Assembly (NCBI GenBank): GCA_017624645.1
Contig: JAGAMQ010000070.1
Location: 1-10,830 of the forward strand
Length of the DNA stretch: 10,830 nt
Origin: Oscillospiraceae bacterium
Lineage (GTDB): Bacteria; Bacillota; Clostridia; Oscillospirales; Oscillospiraceae
Direction: 5' to 3'
The notes beneath the pieces are model-generated. The model was not told the DNA's origin. It ran no database searches and saw only the letters and a program-made list of their open reading frames with translations. Position 1 is the stretch's first letter. The number at the start of each line of letters is the position of its first letter. Of the stretch, positions 1 to 6,482 are shown in pieces. The translations under genes were made by a program, and so were the position numbers.

Positions 1-470
1 CCCTGGTTGCCGTCGGCAAAGCACATCTGGAAACCGTTGTCAAACTCGGGAATCTTGTCGCCGGAGGCGGAGGGAGTCAGGAAAAACACATTGTCATCCT
101 TGGCAAGGTTCTTGAACTCCATACCGGGAGCAGTGGTAACGGTGCCCAGAGACAGCTGCATGCCACCCTCAAGCAGAGAGGAATAGTTGGTGGAGATCTT
201 TGCAGCATCATGCATATCATCCACAGCAACCAGCTTGAACTTAATACCGTTGAGACCGCCGGCGGCGTTGATCTCCTCAACAGCCATCTTGGCGGCGTTG
301 GCCACAGCCTGACCGTAGATAGCGGCATCACCGGTCAGAGGGCCGGACACGCCGATAACATACTCAGTGTTGTTGGCAGTATAGCCATCAGAGGCAGTGC
401 CTGCGGCGCAGCCAGCGAACATTGCAACCACCATAGCGGCAGTCAGTACAAATGCGAGAAACTTTTTCAT
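1..470 (-). CDS. Branched-chain amino acid ABC transporter substrate-binding lipoprotein (LivJ/LivK-like), 3' end outside window
   Basis: Reading back from ATG at 468-470 gives 156 complete codons with no stop; the gene runs off the left edge. The N-terminus MKKFLAFVLT plus a hydrophobic stretch ending FAGC (Cys21) is a lipoprotein signal peptide, so the mature protein should be anchored to the outer face of the membrane. Residues 37-156 (YVIGVSGPLTGDAAIYGQ, then EEINAAGGLNGIKFKLV, then TPSASGD) match the start of the Peripla_BP_6 fold of LivJ-type receptors, which capture leucine, isoleucine, valine or related ligands for an ABC permease. The true ligand cannot be told from this half. A GGGAG ribosome binding site lies 8 nt before the ATG. 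The permease and ATPase genes would be expected beyond the left edge. Phe at lipobox position -3 is slightly atypical. Family call is firm; substrate is an inference. Confidence 0.87.
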   Translation of the reverse strand, partial: MKKFLAFVLTAAMVVAMFAGCAAGTASDGYTANNTEYVIGVSGPLTGDAAIYGQAVANAAKMAVEEINAAGGLNGIKFKLVAVDDMHDAAKISTNYSSLLEGGMQLSLGTVTTAPGMEFKNLAKDDNVFFLTPSASGDKIPEFDNGFQMCFADGNQ

Positions 471-507
471 AATCAGTTCTCCCTTTCCTTATCTGAATTT
501 GATCCTG

Positions 508-519
508 TCCCATATGGGA
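508..519. promoter_or_regulatory. 12-bp perfect palindrome in the leader of the LivJ-like gene (candidate operator)
   Basis: TCCCATATGGGA is a perfect palindrome starting about 16 nt downstream of the predicted transcription start. It is flanked by CC and GG two bases further out, giving an imperfect 20-bp dyad. Position and symmetry suit a repressor roadblock site; as RNA the core has no real loop, so a DNA operator is the likelier reading. No known motif is recognised. Confidence 0.35.
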
Positions 520-541
520 ACGGTTCAGGAATTATGCAACC

Positions 542-570
542 ATTGTATCTCTACGGTGAACATTTGTCAA
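542..570 (-). promoter_or_regulatory. Sigma-A type promoter of the LivJ-like gene
   Basis: On the minus strand TTGACA (565-570) and TACAAT (542-547) are separated by exactly 17 bp. This puts the transcription start near 535 and gives a leader of about 65 nt before the ATG at 470. The -35 is a perfect consensus and the -10 differs at one base, so a strong promoter is expected. It also means the transporter gene need not depend on the PBP operon upstream. Confidence 0.75.
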
Positions 571-635
571 CCACAGAAAATACACTAAATGCAGATAAGC
601 TTTTCTCCTGTTTTTGTGTAAATCGCACAATGGTT

Positions 636-2003
636 TCAGGAGAGAACCTGGACACATTCTGTCAAAACCCTTGATATAATAGGAATACACACTTCGGAGC
701 CGTATCCTGCGTCCTCAACAGCGGCTATAAACGCCAAGGGATATTGTTCATCTTCCACAAAACCTGCCAGCATGGCGTTCGGGCGTTTTTCTCCTCCCAC
801 TTCCGCTGTTCCTGTTTTGGCACAGACCTGTAATCCCGGGAAATTTTCATCCCCGTACTTGTCGGAAACATTATAACGCATATACTCCCGTAGGATCTGT
901 GCCGTACTGTGGGACATTCGCAGCTTACCGGTTTCCGCTTCCGCCTCATAGGTATCAAAGCTGTCGGCGCTGATCCGGTCTATCAGATGGGGCTGTACAC
1001 CCTTGCCGCCAGCCGCAATGGCACCCACAAAGGTCATAAATCCGCAGGGGTTAATCTGGTCTTTATACTGACCGATACCGCTCCACGCCATATTGACCTC
1101 TGTAGCACCTGCTGCTTCAATATTGCCGGAAGCGGTGGTGATACCATCAAAATGCACACTATCCAACACGCCAAACTGCTGGCAATATCTCTCCAGCACT
1201 TCTCCCCCCAGCTGCTGTGCCAACTGGGCAAAGGCGCAGTTGCAGGAATTCCGGAAGGCTTTTTTAAGGGTCTGCGTTCCATGGGTATGCTCACAGGTCA
1301 CCTTTCCATCCCCAATGGTCAGCTTTCCCTTGCATACAAAAGTTTGCTCCTGAATATCCGGGATAGTTTCCAATGCTGCCGCCAAGGTTACAATTTTAAA
1401 GATCGAACCGGGGATATAGGTAGACTGGGTAAACCGGTTTACATACATTCCCTCAAGATTTGTCTGACTGTCCTCCTGGATCTGGGGCACATTGTCCGGG
1501 TCATAGGTGGGCGTTGTCACCGCGCAGATCAATTCCCCTGTCCGGTAATTGTACACCGCAACCGTACCCTTTCGATTTCCCAGTGCCTCCAGCGCCACCG
1601 TCTGCACCTGTGCCGACAGGGTCAAGGTTGCCACAGAAGCTGCGTTGCCGTAGTTGTAAAGCCCGGAAAACACATTGTAACCGGCGAGTTCCGCTGAATA
1701 ATGGGACAAAGCCGGGGCGCTGACACTGCCCTTACGGTCTCCCACCCAGTGCACCGTTGCCTTACGAATGGCTTCTGAGGAAGAGTACGTCCTCTCCCCG
1801 CTTAAATCCAAGAGCAACACGCCGTCCCGGTCTGTAGCCACGCCGCAGCCGATGTTAGAGCCGTTGTAAACATGAGGAGAACCGGAGAACACGACCCAAT
1901 CCTCGGATTCAATAAAATATTCCACAATAAAAAACGCAAAACCCGCCAGCAAGCTTATGGCGAGAATGATGGTCACCCATGCTCTGCCCGCAAGTCTATT
2001 CAT
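636..2003 (-). CDS. Class B penicillin-binding protein (transpeptidase), partner of the SEDS protein upstream
   Basis: 455 aa. Residues 9-29 form one N-terminal membrane anchor, placing the rest outside the cell. The transpeptidase domain (about 145-450) has all three active-site motifs in order: S200-I-F-K203 (SxxK), S253-C-N255 (SxN) and K396-T-G398 (KTG). It should cross-link peptidoglycan stem peptides by a serine acyl-enzyme. The segment between anchor and catalytic domain is only about 115 residues, so there is little room for a full dimerisation domain; this resembles actinobacterial PbpA-type proteins. Eleven cysteines lie in the extracellular part (53, 160, 224, 237, 254, 256, 274, 320, 394, 439, 450), which is many for an exported domain. 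The start ATG overlaps the end of the SEDS gene by 8 bp, and GGAGG sits 6 nt before it. This implies translational coupling and a shared complex. Elongation (PBP2), division (PBP3) or sporulation role is not decidable here. Confidence 0.92.
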   Translation of the reverse strand: MNRLAGRAWVTIILAISLLAGFAFFIVEYFIESEDWVVFSGSPHVYNGSNIGCGVATDRDGVLLLDLSGERTYSSSEAIRKATVHWVGDRKGSVSAPALSHYSAELAGYNVFSGLYNYGNAASVATLTLSAQVQTVALEALGNRKGTVAVYNYRTGELICAVTTPTYDPDNVPQIQEDSQTNLEGMYVNRFTQSTYIPGSIFKIVTLAAALETIPDIQEQTFVCKGKLTIGDGKVTCEHTHGTQTLKKAFRNSCNCAFAQLAQQLGGEVLERYCQQFGVLDSVHFDGITTASGNIEAAGATEVNMAWSGIGQYKDQINPCGFMTFVGAIAAGGKGVQPHLIDRISADSFDTYEAEAETGKLRMSHSTAQILREYMRYNVSDKYGDENFPGLQVCAKTGTAEVGGEKRPNAMLAGFVEDEQYPLAFIAAVEDAGYGSEVCIPIISRVLTECVQVLS

Positions 2004-3717
2004 CGGTGTCCTCCACCCCCTTTTTTGTCAATTTCACAGCAAAGCTGGCGTTCTGTCGGGTGTCCGCCGCTTTGATAAATCCCAAAAGTCCCCAGGAGCA
2101 GATCATACTGGAGCCGCCGTTGGAGAGAAATGGGAGAGTCACACCGGTAAGGGGCAGTACATCTACCGTTCCCAAGGCGTTAAGGATGGTCTGCACCAGC
2201 AGAATACTGGCGGCAGTGCAGGCACCGATGACATAAAAGCTACTGCGTCCCACTGCCGCAGAACGAACCGCAAACACCGCCAGTGCCACCACGGCAAGGA
2301 TCAGCATTAACACCATGATAATGCCCCATTCTTCGCCGATGGTGGCAATAACCACATCAGAATCCGTCGCAAGCACATGCTTCATCCAACCCTGTCCGGC
2401 ACCCAGACCCAACAAGCCGCCGGATGCCATACACATCAGCGCCCTTGTCTGCTGATAACCGCCGGTCAGGGGCATTTCCCAAATATGCCGCCAGGAAGAG
2501 AAGCGGCGCAAGGCGTGGGGCGCAATTTTCAGTGCCACCACACCGGCAAACCCCAGTGCCGATACGGCAAGACCGATGGTGCCGACACTTCCGGAACGCA
2601 TGTAGGCAATCACAAGGAATGCACAGAAAAAGATCAGTGCCGTACCGAAATCATTCATAAGGGCAAGGCAGCCGCAGATGGCGGCAGAATAGACAATGAA
2701 CAGCAAAAGATTCCGCTTGTTCACAATTCTGTCCATGGCGGATGCGCCAACAAATACGAAGCACACCTTACTCAGTTCCGAAGGCTGCAGAGAAAGCGGG
2801 CCGATGATCAGCCAGTTTTTAGCACCGTAGTACTCTTTACCGAAAACCAATGTAATCAGCAGAAACGCGACACCGGCAACCGCTGCCACATATCGCATTT
2901 TCTTTGCCCGTTCCAGATCCCGCAACGACCAACCAACCAGCAAAAAGGCAGCCATGCCCATGACCACGGCGATCAACTGCTTGACAGCCTCCTCCGGCGC
3001 CACTGTGGCGATCGCTGCCATACCCATTGTACAAAGGAAGAAAGCAATGGTCTCCACCTCATAGGATGTTCTGCGGATGCACACATAAAACAGCAGCAAA
3101 AGCCACTGAAGAACCATCAGCCCCCCAAAGCCCATGAGTACAGACTGGGCGGTGCCCTCCTCTCCGCCGAGCAAAAATGCCAGACAGCACAGAAGCTGGA
3201 ACACTGTGAGCAAAAACACATTGACAAAGCCGCTCATTAAGGAAGATGCTTTGGTCCGCAGCTGGGCAAGGCGCTGCTCCTGCCGACGGGAAATAGGCTG
3301 CAGCACCATTTCCACACCGCCAATGGAGATCACATCCTCTGGTTGCAGGGCGTGGGCAGAAATTTTGGTTCCATTCACAAAGACGCCGTCTTTGGAATGG
3401 GCGTCCCTTATCAGCCAGCTTCCGTCATCATACCGGGTCAAAACCGCATGGGTTCGGGATACTGCGGCAAAGTCGATGACAATATCACTCTTTTTGCTTC
3501 TGCCGATCACATTCTCCCAGTGGGTGACGGACAGTTTTCTGCCACCGGCAAGATTCAGCCACGCCCAAATCTCCGGTTCCCGGCGAAAGGTCAGCAGGGA
3601 TTTGATACACCGAAAAAGCAGCACAAACGCCAGCACCGGAGCGATCCAGCGCAGAGCACCAATAAAGACACGGATGTAAACATCCTGTGCATCTAAAATC
3701 GCAGACACATAATTCAT
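1996..3717 (-). CDS. FHA-domain/SEDS (RodA/FtsW/SpoVE family) peptidoglycan glycosyltransferase
   Basis: 573 aa from ATG 3715-3717. AGGAGG-type Shine-Dalgarno sequence lies directly upstream, so the in-frame TTG at 3733-3735 is rejected. A first membrane segment (about 22-35) is followed by a cytoplasmic FHA domain (about 58-139) with the canonical residues: G-R-S (72-74), S-R-T-H (87-90) and N-G (115-116). FHA domains read phosphothreonine. From about 160 onward there are some ten membrane segments of the SEDS fold. Signatures include QPSELSK (311-317), D454 in the SDVVIATIGEEWG loop (aligned to the essential Asp of RodA) and the GVTLPFLSNGGSS signature near 524-536. SEDS proteins polymerise lipid II into glycan strands and pair with a class B PBP, which is the overlapping next gene. 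The FHA fusion suggests control by a Ser/Thr kinase, but no kinase gene is in the window. RodA versus FtsW subtype is unresolved. Confidence 0.93.
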   Translation of the reverse strand: MNYVSAILDAQDVYIRVFIGALRWIAPVLAFVLLFRCIKSLLTFRREPEIWAWLNLAGGRKLSVTHWENVIGRSKKSDIVIDFAAVSRTHAVLTRYDDGSWLIRDAHSKDGVFVNGTKISAHALQPEDVISIGGVEMVLQPISRRQEQRLAQLRTKASSLMSGFVNVFLLTVFQLLCCLAFLLGGEEGTAQSVLMGFGGLMVLQWLLLLFYVCIRRTSYEVETIAFFLCTMGMAAIATVAPEEAVKQLIAVVMGMAAFLLVGWSLRDLERAKKMRYVAAVAGVAFLLITLVFGKEYYGAKNWLIIGPLSLQPSELSKVCFVFVGASAMDRIVNKRNLLLFIVYSAAICGCLALMNDFGTALIFFCAFLVIAYMRSGSVGTIGLAVSALGFAGVVALKIAPHALRRFSSWRHIWEMPLTGGYQQTRALMCMASGGLLGLGAGQGWMKHVLATDSDVVIATIGEEWGIIMVLMLILAVVALAVFAVRSAAVGRSSFYVIGACTAASILLVQTILNALGTVDVLPLTGVTLPFLSNGGSSMICSWGLLGFIKAADTRQNASFAVKLTKKGVEDTDE

Positions 3718-3747
3718 ACCGTCACCTCCTTCCAAAAAGTATGGTTG

Positions 3748-4575
3748 TTATTCCTCGAGACTGCGCAGCAGCGCAATCTCCTGAGCATAGCCGGGAAGCT
3801 CTTGGGGCGTTTCTAGTATCATAGGAAGGCCCTTTAGCACCGGATGGTTCACCACCTGCCGAAACGCCTCAAGTCCCAGGCTGCCCTCACCAATGGGAGC
3901 ATGGCGGTCCTTGTGGCTACCAAAGGGATTTTTGGAATCGTTGATATGCAGTGCCTTCAGCTTATCAAGCCCAATGATCCGATCAAATTCTGCCAGCACC
4001 CCGTCTAGATCCTCCACAATGGGGTAACCGCCGTCACTGACATGGCAGGTATCCAGACATACGCCTATTTCATTGCTGCCCACACCGTCCATAATCGCCT
4101 TTAACTCCTCAAAGCGACCACCGATCTCGCTGCCCTTTCCTGCCATTGTCTCCAGCAGGACTGTCACCGGATACCCCGGTGCCAGTGCCAACTTCAACGC
4201 ATCGCAGATCTGACTGATACCGGTTTCCACTCCCTGTCCCACATGGCTGCCGGGATGAAAATTATAGTAGTTTCCGGGCAGCCGTGCCATTCTGCGAAGA
4301 TCATCGCAGAGCACTTCTGCCGCAAACCGTCTTGCCTCCGGGTCGGCGGTACAAAGATTCATCGTATACGCACCGTGGGCAACCAAAGGTCCGAAGCTTG
4401 CAGCCTTCAGCGCCTGCACGGCCTTCTCACAGTCAATGGGATCCTCTTTCTTTGCCCTGCTTCCCCGGGGATTGCGGGTAAAAAAAGCAAAGGTATTTGC
4501 TCCGATGGACTGGGCAGTTTTGACCATTTCCAGATTCCCGGCACTTGCCGAGAGGTGACATCCGAGATACAGCAT
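3748..4575 (-). CDS. nfo: Endonuclease IV (apurinic/apyrimidinic endonuclease)
   Basis: 275 aa, close to the usual 280-285 for the family. The enzyme cleaves DNA 5' to abasic sites in base excision repair, using three zinc ions in a TIM barrel. All nine expected metal ligands are visible by motif: H67 (AHGAY), H107 (FHPGSH), E142 (LLETMAG), D175 and H178 (LDTCH), H210 (HINDSK), D223 and H225 (HKDRH) and E255 (ILETP). The start MLYLGCHLSA is chosen because AGGAGG precedes it at proper spacing; a longer frame reaching 4701 would run through the promoter region and into the divergent WYL gene. It ends 30 bp before the FHA-SEDS gene with no terminator between, so it is probably the first gene of a three-gene operon. 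A functional link between DNA repair and wall synthesis is not established by adjacency alone. Confidence 0.95.
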   Translation of the reverse strand: MLYLGCHLSASAGNLEMVKTAQSIGANTFAFFTRNPRGSRAKKEDPIDCEKAVQALKAASFGPLVAHGAYTMNLCTADPEARRFAAEVLCDDLRRMARLPGNYYNFHPGSHVGQGVETGISQICDALKLALAPGYPVTVLLETMAGKGSEIGGRFEELKAIMDGVGSNEIGVCLDTCHVSDGGYPIVEDLDGVLAEFDRIIGLDKLKALHINDSKNPFGSHKDRHAPIGEGSLGLEAFRQVVNHPVLKGLPMILETPQELPGYAQEIALLRSLEE

Positions 4576-4598
4576 ACAGCTTCCTCCTTTTTCTATGT

Positions 4599-4627
4599 AT
4601 CCTATCATATTTTGTGCAAAAATGCAA
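4599..4627 (-). promoter_or_regulatory. Probable promoter of the nfo/FHA-SEDS/PBP operon
   Basis: On the minus strand TTGCAT (4622-4627) and TAGGAT (4599-4604) are spaced by 17 bp, giving a leader of about 18-20 nt before the nfo ATG. The -10 is only a moderate match. On the plus strand two TGCAAA copies (4615-4620 and 4623-4628) repeat with an 8-bp period, the second covering the -35; this could be a regulator half-site pair, but the motif is short and AT-rich. Confidence 0.45.
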
Positions 4628-4650
4628 ATTCTCCATTCCCTTTTTCCCTG

Positions 4651-4669
4651 CTTCTGTGATATACTGAAG
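4651..4669 (+). promoter_or_regulatory. Extended -10 promoter of the WYL regulator inside an imperfect dyad
   Basis: TGA-TATACT (4657-4665) is an extended -10 element; the -35 region about 17-18 bp upstream is poor. The element lies in the middle of an imperfect 19-bp inverted repeat with outer arms CTTC/GAAG and inner GT/AC (4651-4669), a location suited to autorepression. The dyad has mismatches, so an operator is only suggested. Confidence 0.4.
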
Positions 4670-4694
4670 AAAAAGTCTTCCGGAGGTGTTCCCC

Positions 4695-5678
4695 TTGGCA
4701 AAATCCGAAAACCAAAAACAGAAGATTCTCTTTATAATGGACTATCTGCAAAAACATTCTCACAAGGATCATCCTGTCAAGACCGCCGACATTATCGCCA
4801 TGCTTCGGGAAAACGGCATTTCCGCTGACCGGAAATCCATTTATTCCGACATAGAAGCCCTCATTGCCTACGGCATGGACATTGTATCCATCAAGGGCCG
4901 TGACGGCGGCTATTACATAGCCTCTCCCCGGGAGTTTCAGCAGTCCGAACTGAAGCTTCTCATTGACGCGGTTCTGTCCAGCAAATATCTGACGGAGCGC
5001 AAGTCCCGGGAACTGATCAAAAAGCTCTGCAATCTCTGCGGAACGGACACCGATGCCCAGCTGATTCAGCGCAATGTGATGGTTTCCGGGCGGATCAAAA
5101 GCATGAACGAGTCCATCTACTATAATGTGGATATCATTCAGGAGGCCATCGCAAAAGACCTGCAGATCAGCTTCCGCTACTTCGACTGGGATATCCACGG
5201 ACAGCGTGCATACAGAGAAAAAGAATACCTGGCAAGTCCTTACGGACTGTGCCAGGATAATGAGCACTGCTATTTACTTGCTTATTCAGACCGTCACGGC
5301 ATCACCTCCTACCGGGCGGACCGAATGGATAGTATCTGTCTGATACAGGAAAAACGTGTTCCCTGTCCGGAGCTTACCGGCAAGAATCTCATCGTTCATG
5401 CCAACCGGCTGTTCCAGATGTATTCCGGCGACACCGTCGGTGTGAAACTACGGTTTCACACCGGTCTTATTAACGCCGTCATGGATCAGTTCGGCAAGGA
5501 TATTATGATGATCCCCGACGGGCAGGAGCATTTCAATATTTCCGTAAATGTTGCGGTTTCCCCCATGTTCCTCAGCTGGATCATCGGCTTCGGGGACAAA
5601 GCACAAATTTTGTATCCTGCTTCTGTTGCGCAGCAATGTAAGGAGCTTTGTCAGAAAACCCTCAATCAGTATCCGTAA
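4695..5678 (+). CDS. WYL-domain transcriptional regulator (HTH-WYL)
   Basis: 327 aa from a TTG start at 4695. GGAGG (4682-4686) lies 8 nt before it, whereas the in-frame GTG at 4686 overlaps the ribosome binding site itself. Residues 8-75 form a winged helix-turn-helix (ILFIMDYLQKHS, DRKSIYSDIEAL, GGYYIA). Residues about 140-215 form the WYL domain (FRYFDWD, KEYLASPYGL, CYLLAYSDRHGITSYRADRM) and about 245-323 the WCX C-terminal extension. The signature Trp of W-Y-L is Cys here (HCYLLAY, 191-197). WYL regulators sense ligands; some (PafBC, DriD) act in DNA-damage responses and DriD binds single-stranded DNA. The gene is divergent from nfo across 119 bp, so it may regulate nfo, itself, or both. 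No terminator follows; its 3' end overlaps the converging lipoprotein gene by 17 bp. Confidence 0.9.
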   Translation: MAKSENQKQKILFIMDYLQKHSHKDHPVKTADIIAMLRENGISADRKSIYSDIEALIAYGMDIVSIKGRDGGYYIASPREFQQSELKLLIDAVLSSKYLTERKSRELIKKLCNLCGTDTDAQLIQRNVMVSGRIKSMNESIYYNVDIIQEAIAKDLQISFRYFDWDIHGQRAYREKEYLASPYGLCQDNEHCYLLAYSDRHGITSYRADRMDSICLIQEKRVPCPELTGKNLIVHANRLFQMYSGDTVGVKLRFHTGLINAVMDQFGKDIMMIPDGQEHFNISVNVAVSPMFLSWIIGFGDKAQILYPASVAQQCKELCQKTLNQYP

Positions 5679-6162
5679 GGCGTACCGATGCCAGCAGGCT
5701 GTCCCATGCAGACCGGAGTTGGCCTGCCGCATCTGCATCCGCCATGACCGTTACGACATAGTGACTGCTTCCGTCATCCAGCACCACGGCTCTTCCCACC
5801 TGCTGGGCACCCTCCCCGGCAGCAGTCCACGCACACTCATAACGGTCAGCTCCCTGATACGCAGTGGCAATCAGGGCAAGGGAATCCTTTCCATACCCGG
5901 TAATGCTGCGAAGCGTCCGGTCCAGGTCTCCTCCGGAGAGGGTCTGCAAAGACAGGGTATATCCGTTACAAAAATACAGCCTGCCGGCATCCGTGCTTTG
6001 CAGCACAGGCTGCGCAGCATCCTCCGGCAAAGACACCGAAATCTCATGCAGCGGCGCTGCTACCGGCAGCTCGTAGTCATCCAAAACAGGCTCAAAGGTC
6101 TGCTGCCCACCGCAGCCGCACAAAAGCAAAACCAAAAATCCAACGATCCAACATTTTTTCAC
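5662..6162 (-). CDS. Small putative lipoprotein of unknown function
   Basis: 166 aa from a GTG start at 6160-6162, with a strong GGAGGGG ribosome binding site at 6169-6175. The N-terminus MKKCWIVGFLVLLLCGCGG is a signal peptide with a lipobox ending at Cys17, so a membrane-anchored exported protein is likely. After a short linker the domain (about 40-162) alternates predicted strands with a C-terminal helix (LRSAWDSLLASVRL). This is faintly reminiscent of PsbP/DUF1795-like folds, but I do not recognise the family. Its 3' end overlaps the WYL gene on the opposite strand by 17 bp, and its start is only 27 bp from the divergent DUF1294 gene, so its promoter must lie within or beyond DUF1294. No partner is evident. 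Confidence 0.75.
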   Translation of the reverse strand: MKKCWIVGFLVLLLCGCGGQQTFEPVLDDYELPVAAPLHEISVSLPEDAAQPVLQSTDAGRLYFCNGYTLSLQTLSGGDLDRTLRSITGYGKDSLALIATAYQGADRYECAWTAAGEGAQQVGRAVVLDDGSSHYVVTVMADADAAGQLRSAWDSLLASVRLTDTD

Positions 6163-6189
6163 AGTTTTCCCCTCCAGAAAGGCATCAAT

Positions 6190-6462
6190 ATGAAGCTACT
6201 GCTTGGTTACCTGTTACTAATCAATGTTTTTGGGTTCTTCCTTATGCTTGCGGACAAGCTTAAGGCAAAGAAAAATCTTTGGCGCATCCCGGAGAAGGTC
6301 CTGATGGGCATTGCTGCTGTAGGCGGCAGCCTTGGTATTCTCATGGGCATGCGGCTCTTCCGTCACAAAACACTCCATCCGAAATTCAGCATCGGCGTTC
6401 CTCTTTTCCTTGCGATCCATGTTGTATGTGCAATCCTTATCCTTACAAAAACCTCCGGTTAA
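6190..6462 (+). CDS. DUF1294 family small membrane protein
   Basis: 90 aa starting at ATG 6190-6192; AGAAAGG just upstream is a modest ribosome binding site. Three hydrophobic segments are visible (about 3-20, 37-54 and 68-86). Between them are the conserved DUF1294 residues: N12, D22-K23 (ADKLKAK), R32-x-x-E35 (RIPEKVL), GGSLG (45-49) and R58-H59-K60 (FRHKT). The family is an integral membrane protein of unknown function, common as a standalone gene of this size. The stop codon sits inside the 5' arm of the following terminator. It is divergent from the lipoprotein gene with no recognisable promoter in the 27-bp gap, so it may be read from a promoter inside the antisense gene or from the WYL transcript. 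Confidence 0.88.
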   Translation: MKLLLGYLLLINVFGFFLMLADKLKAKKNLWRIPEKVLMGIAAVGGSLGILMGMRLFRHKTLHPKFSIGVPLFLAIHVVCAILILTKTSG

Positions 6463-6478
6463 AAAAACCGGAGGTTTT
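6448..6478. terminator. Bidirectional intrinsic terminator between DUF1294 and the oxidoreductase pair
   Basis: A perfect 13-bp stem pairs AAAACCTCCGGTT (6448-6460) with AACCGGAGGTTTT (6466-6478) around a 5-nt A loop. A U tract flanks the stem on each strand, shorter in the plus direction. It ends the plus-strand DUF1294 transcript, whose stop codon is inside the hairpin, and the minus-strand oxidoreductase operon, whose stop is at 6483-6485. Confidence 0.9.
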
Positions 6479-6482
6479 GCAA

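Noticed and set aside
508..530. LexA/SOS-like box in the leader of the LivJ-like gene
   Set aside because: GAAC and GTTC halves are separated by one base rather than the four needed.
471..535. Riboswitch or T-box in the leader of the amino acid receptor gene
   Set aside because: The leader is only about 65 nt with a single short palindrome, and no T-box or aptamer motif is visible.
471..635. Terminator of the PBP operon
   Set aside because: Only a weak 5-bp TTGTG/CACAA stem without a following U tract was found; read-through into the transporter gene remains possible.
210..674. Open frame of 154 codons on the plus strand
   Set aside because: Antisense to the LivJ-like gene and its promoter; the minus-strand signal peptide and promoter explain the region.
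909..1697. Open frame of 262 codons on the plus strand
   Set aside because: Lies antisense inside the PBP gene, has no family resemblance or plausible ribosome binding site, and the PBP motifs on the other strand are unmistakable.
2377..3240. Open frame of 287 codons on the plus strand
   Set aside because: Antisense shadow of the FHA-SEDS gene; low-complexity His/Gln-rich translation typical of reversed membrane-protein codons.
3718..3735. Upstream TTG start for the FHA-SEDS gene
   Set aside because: The extension consists of the AGGAGG ribosome binding site of the ATG at 3717.
4605..5267. Open frame of 220 codons on the minus strand
   Set aside because: Antisense to the WYL regulator and across the nfo promoter; no recognisable domain.
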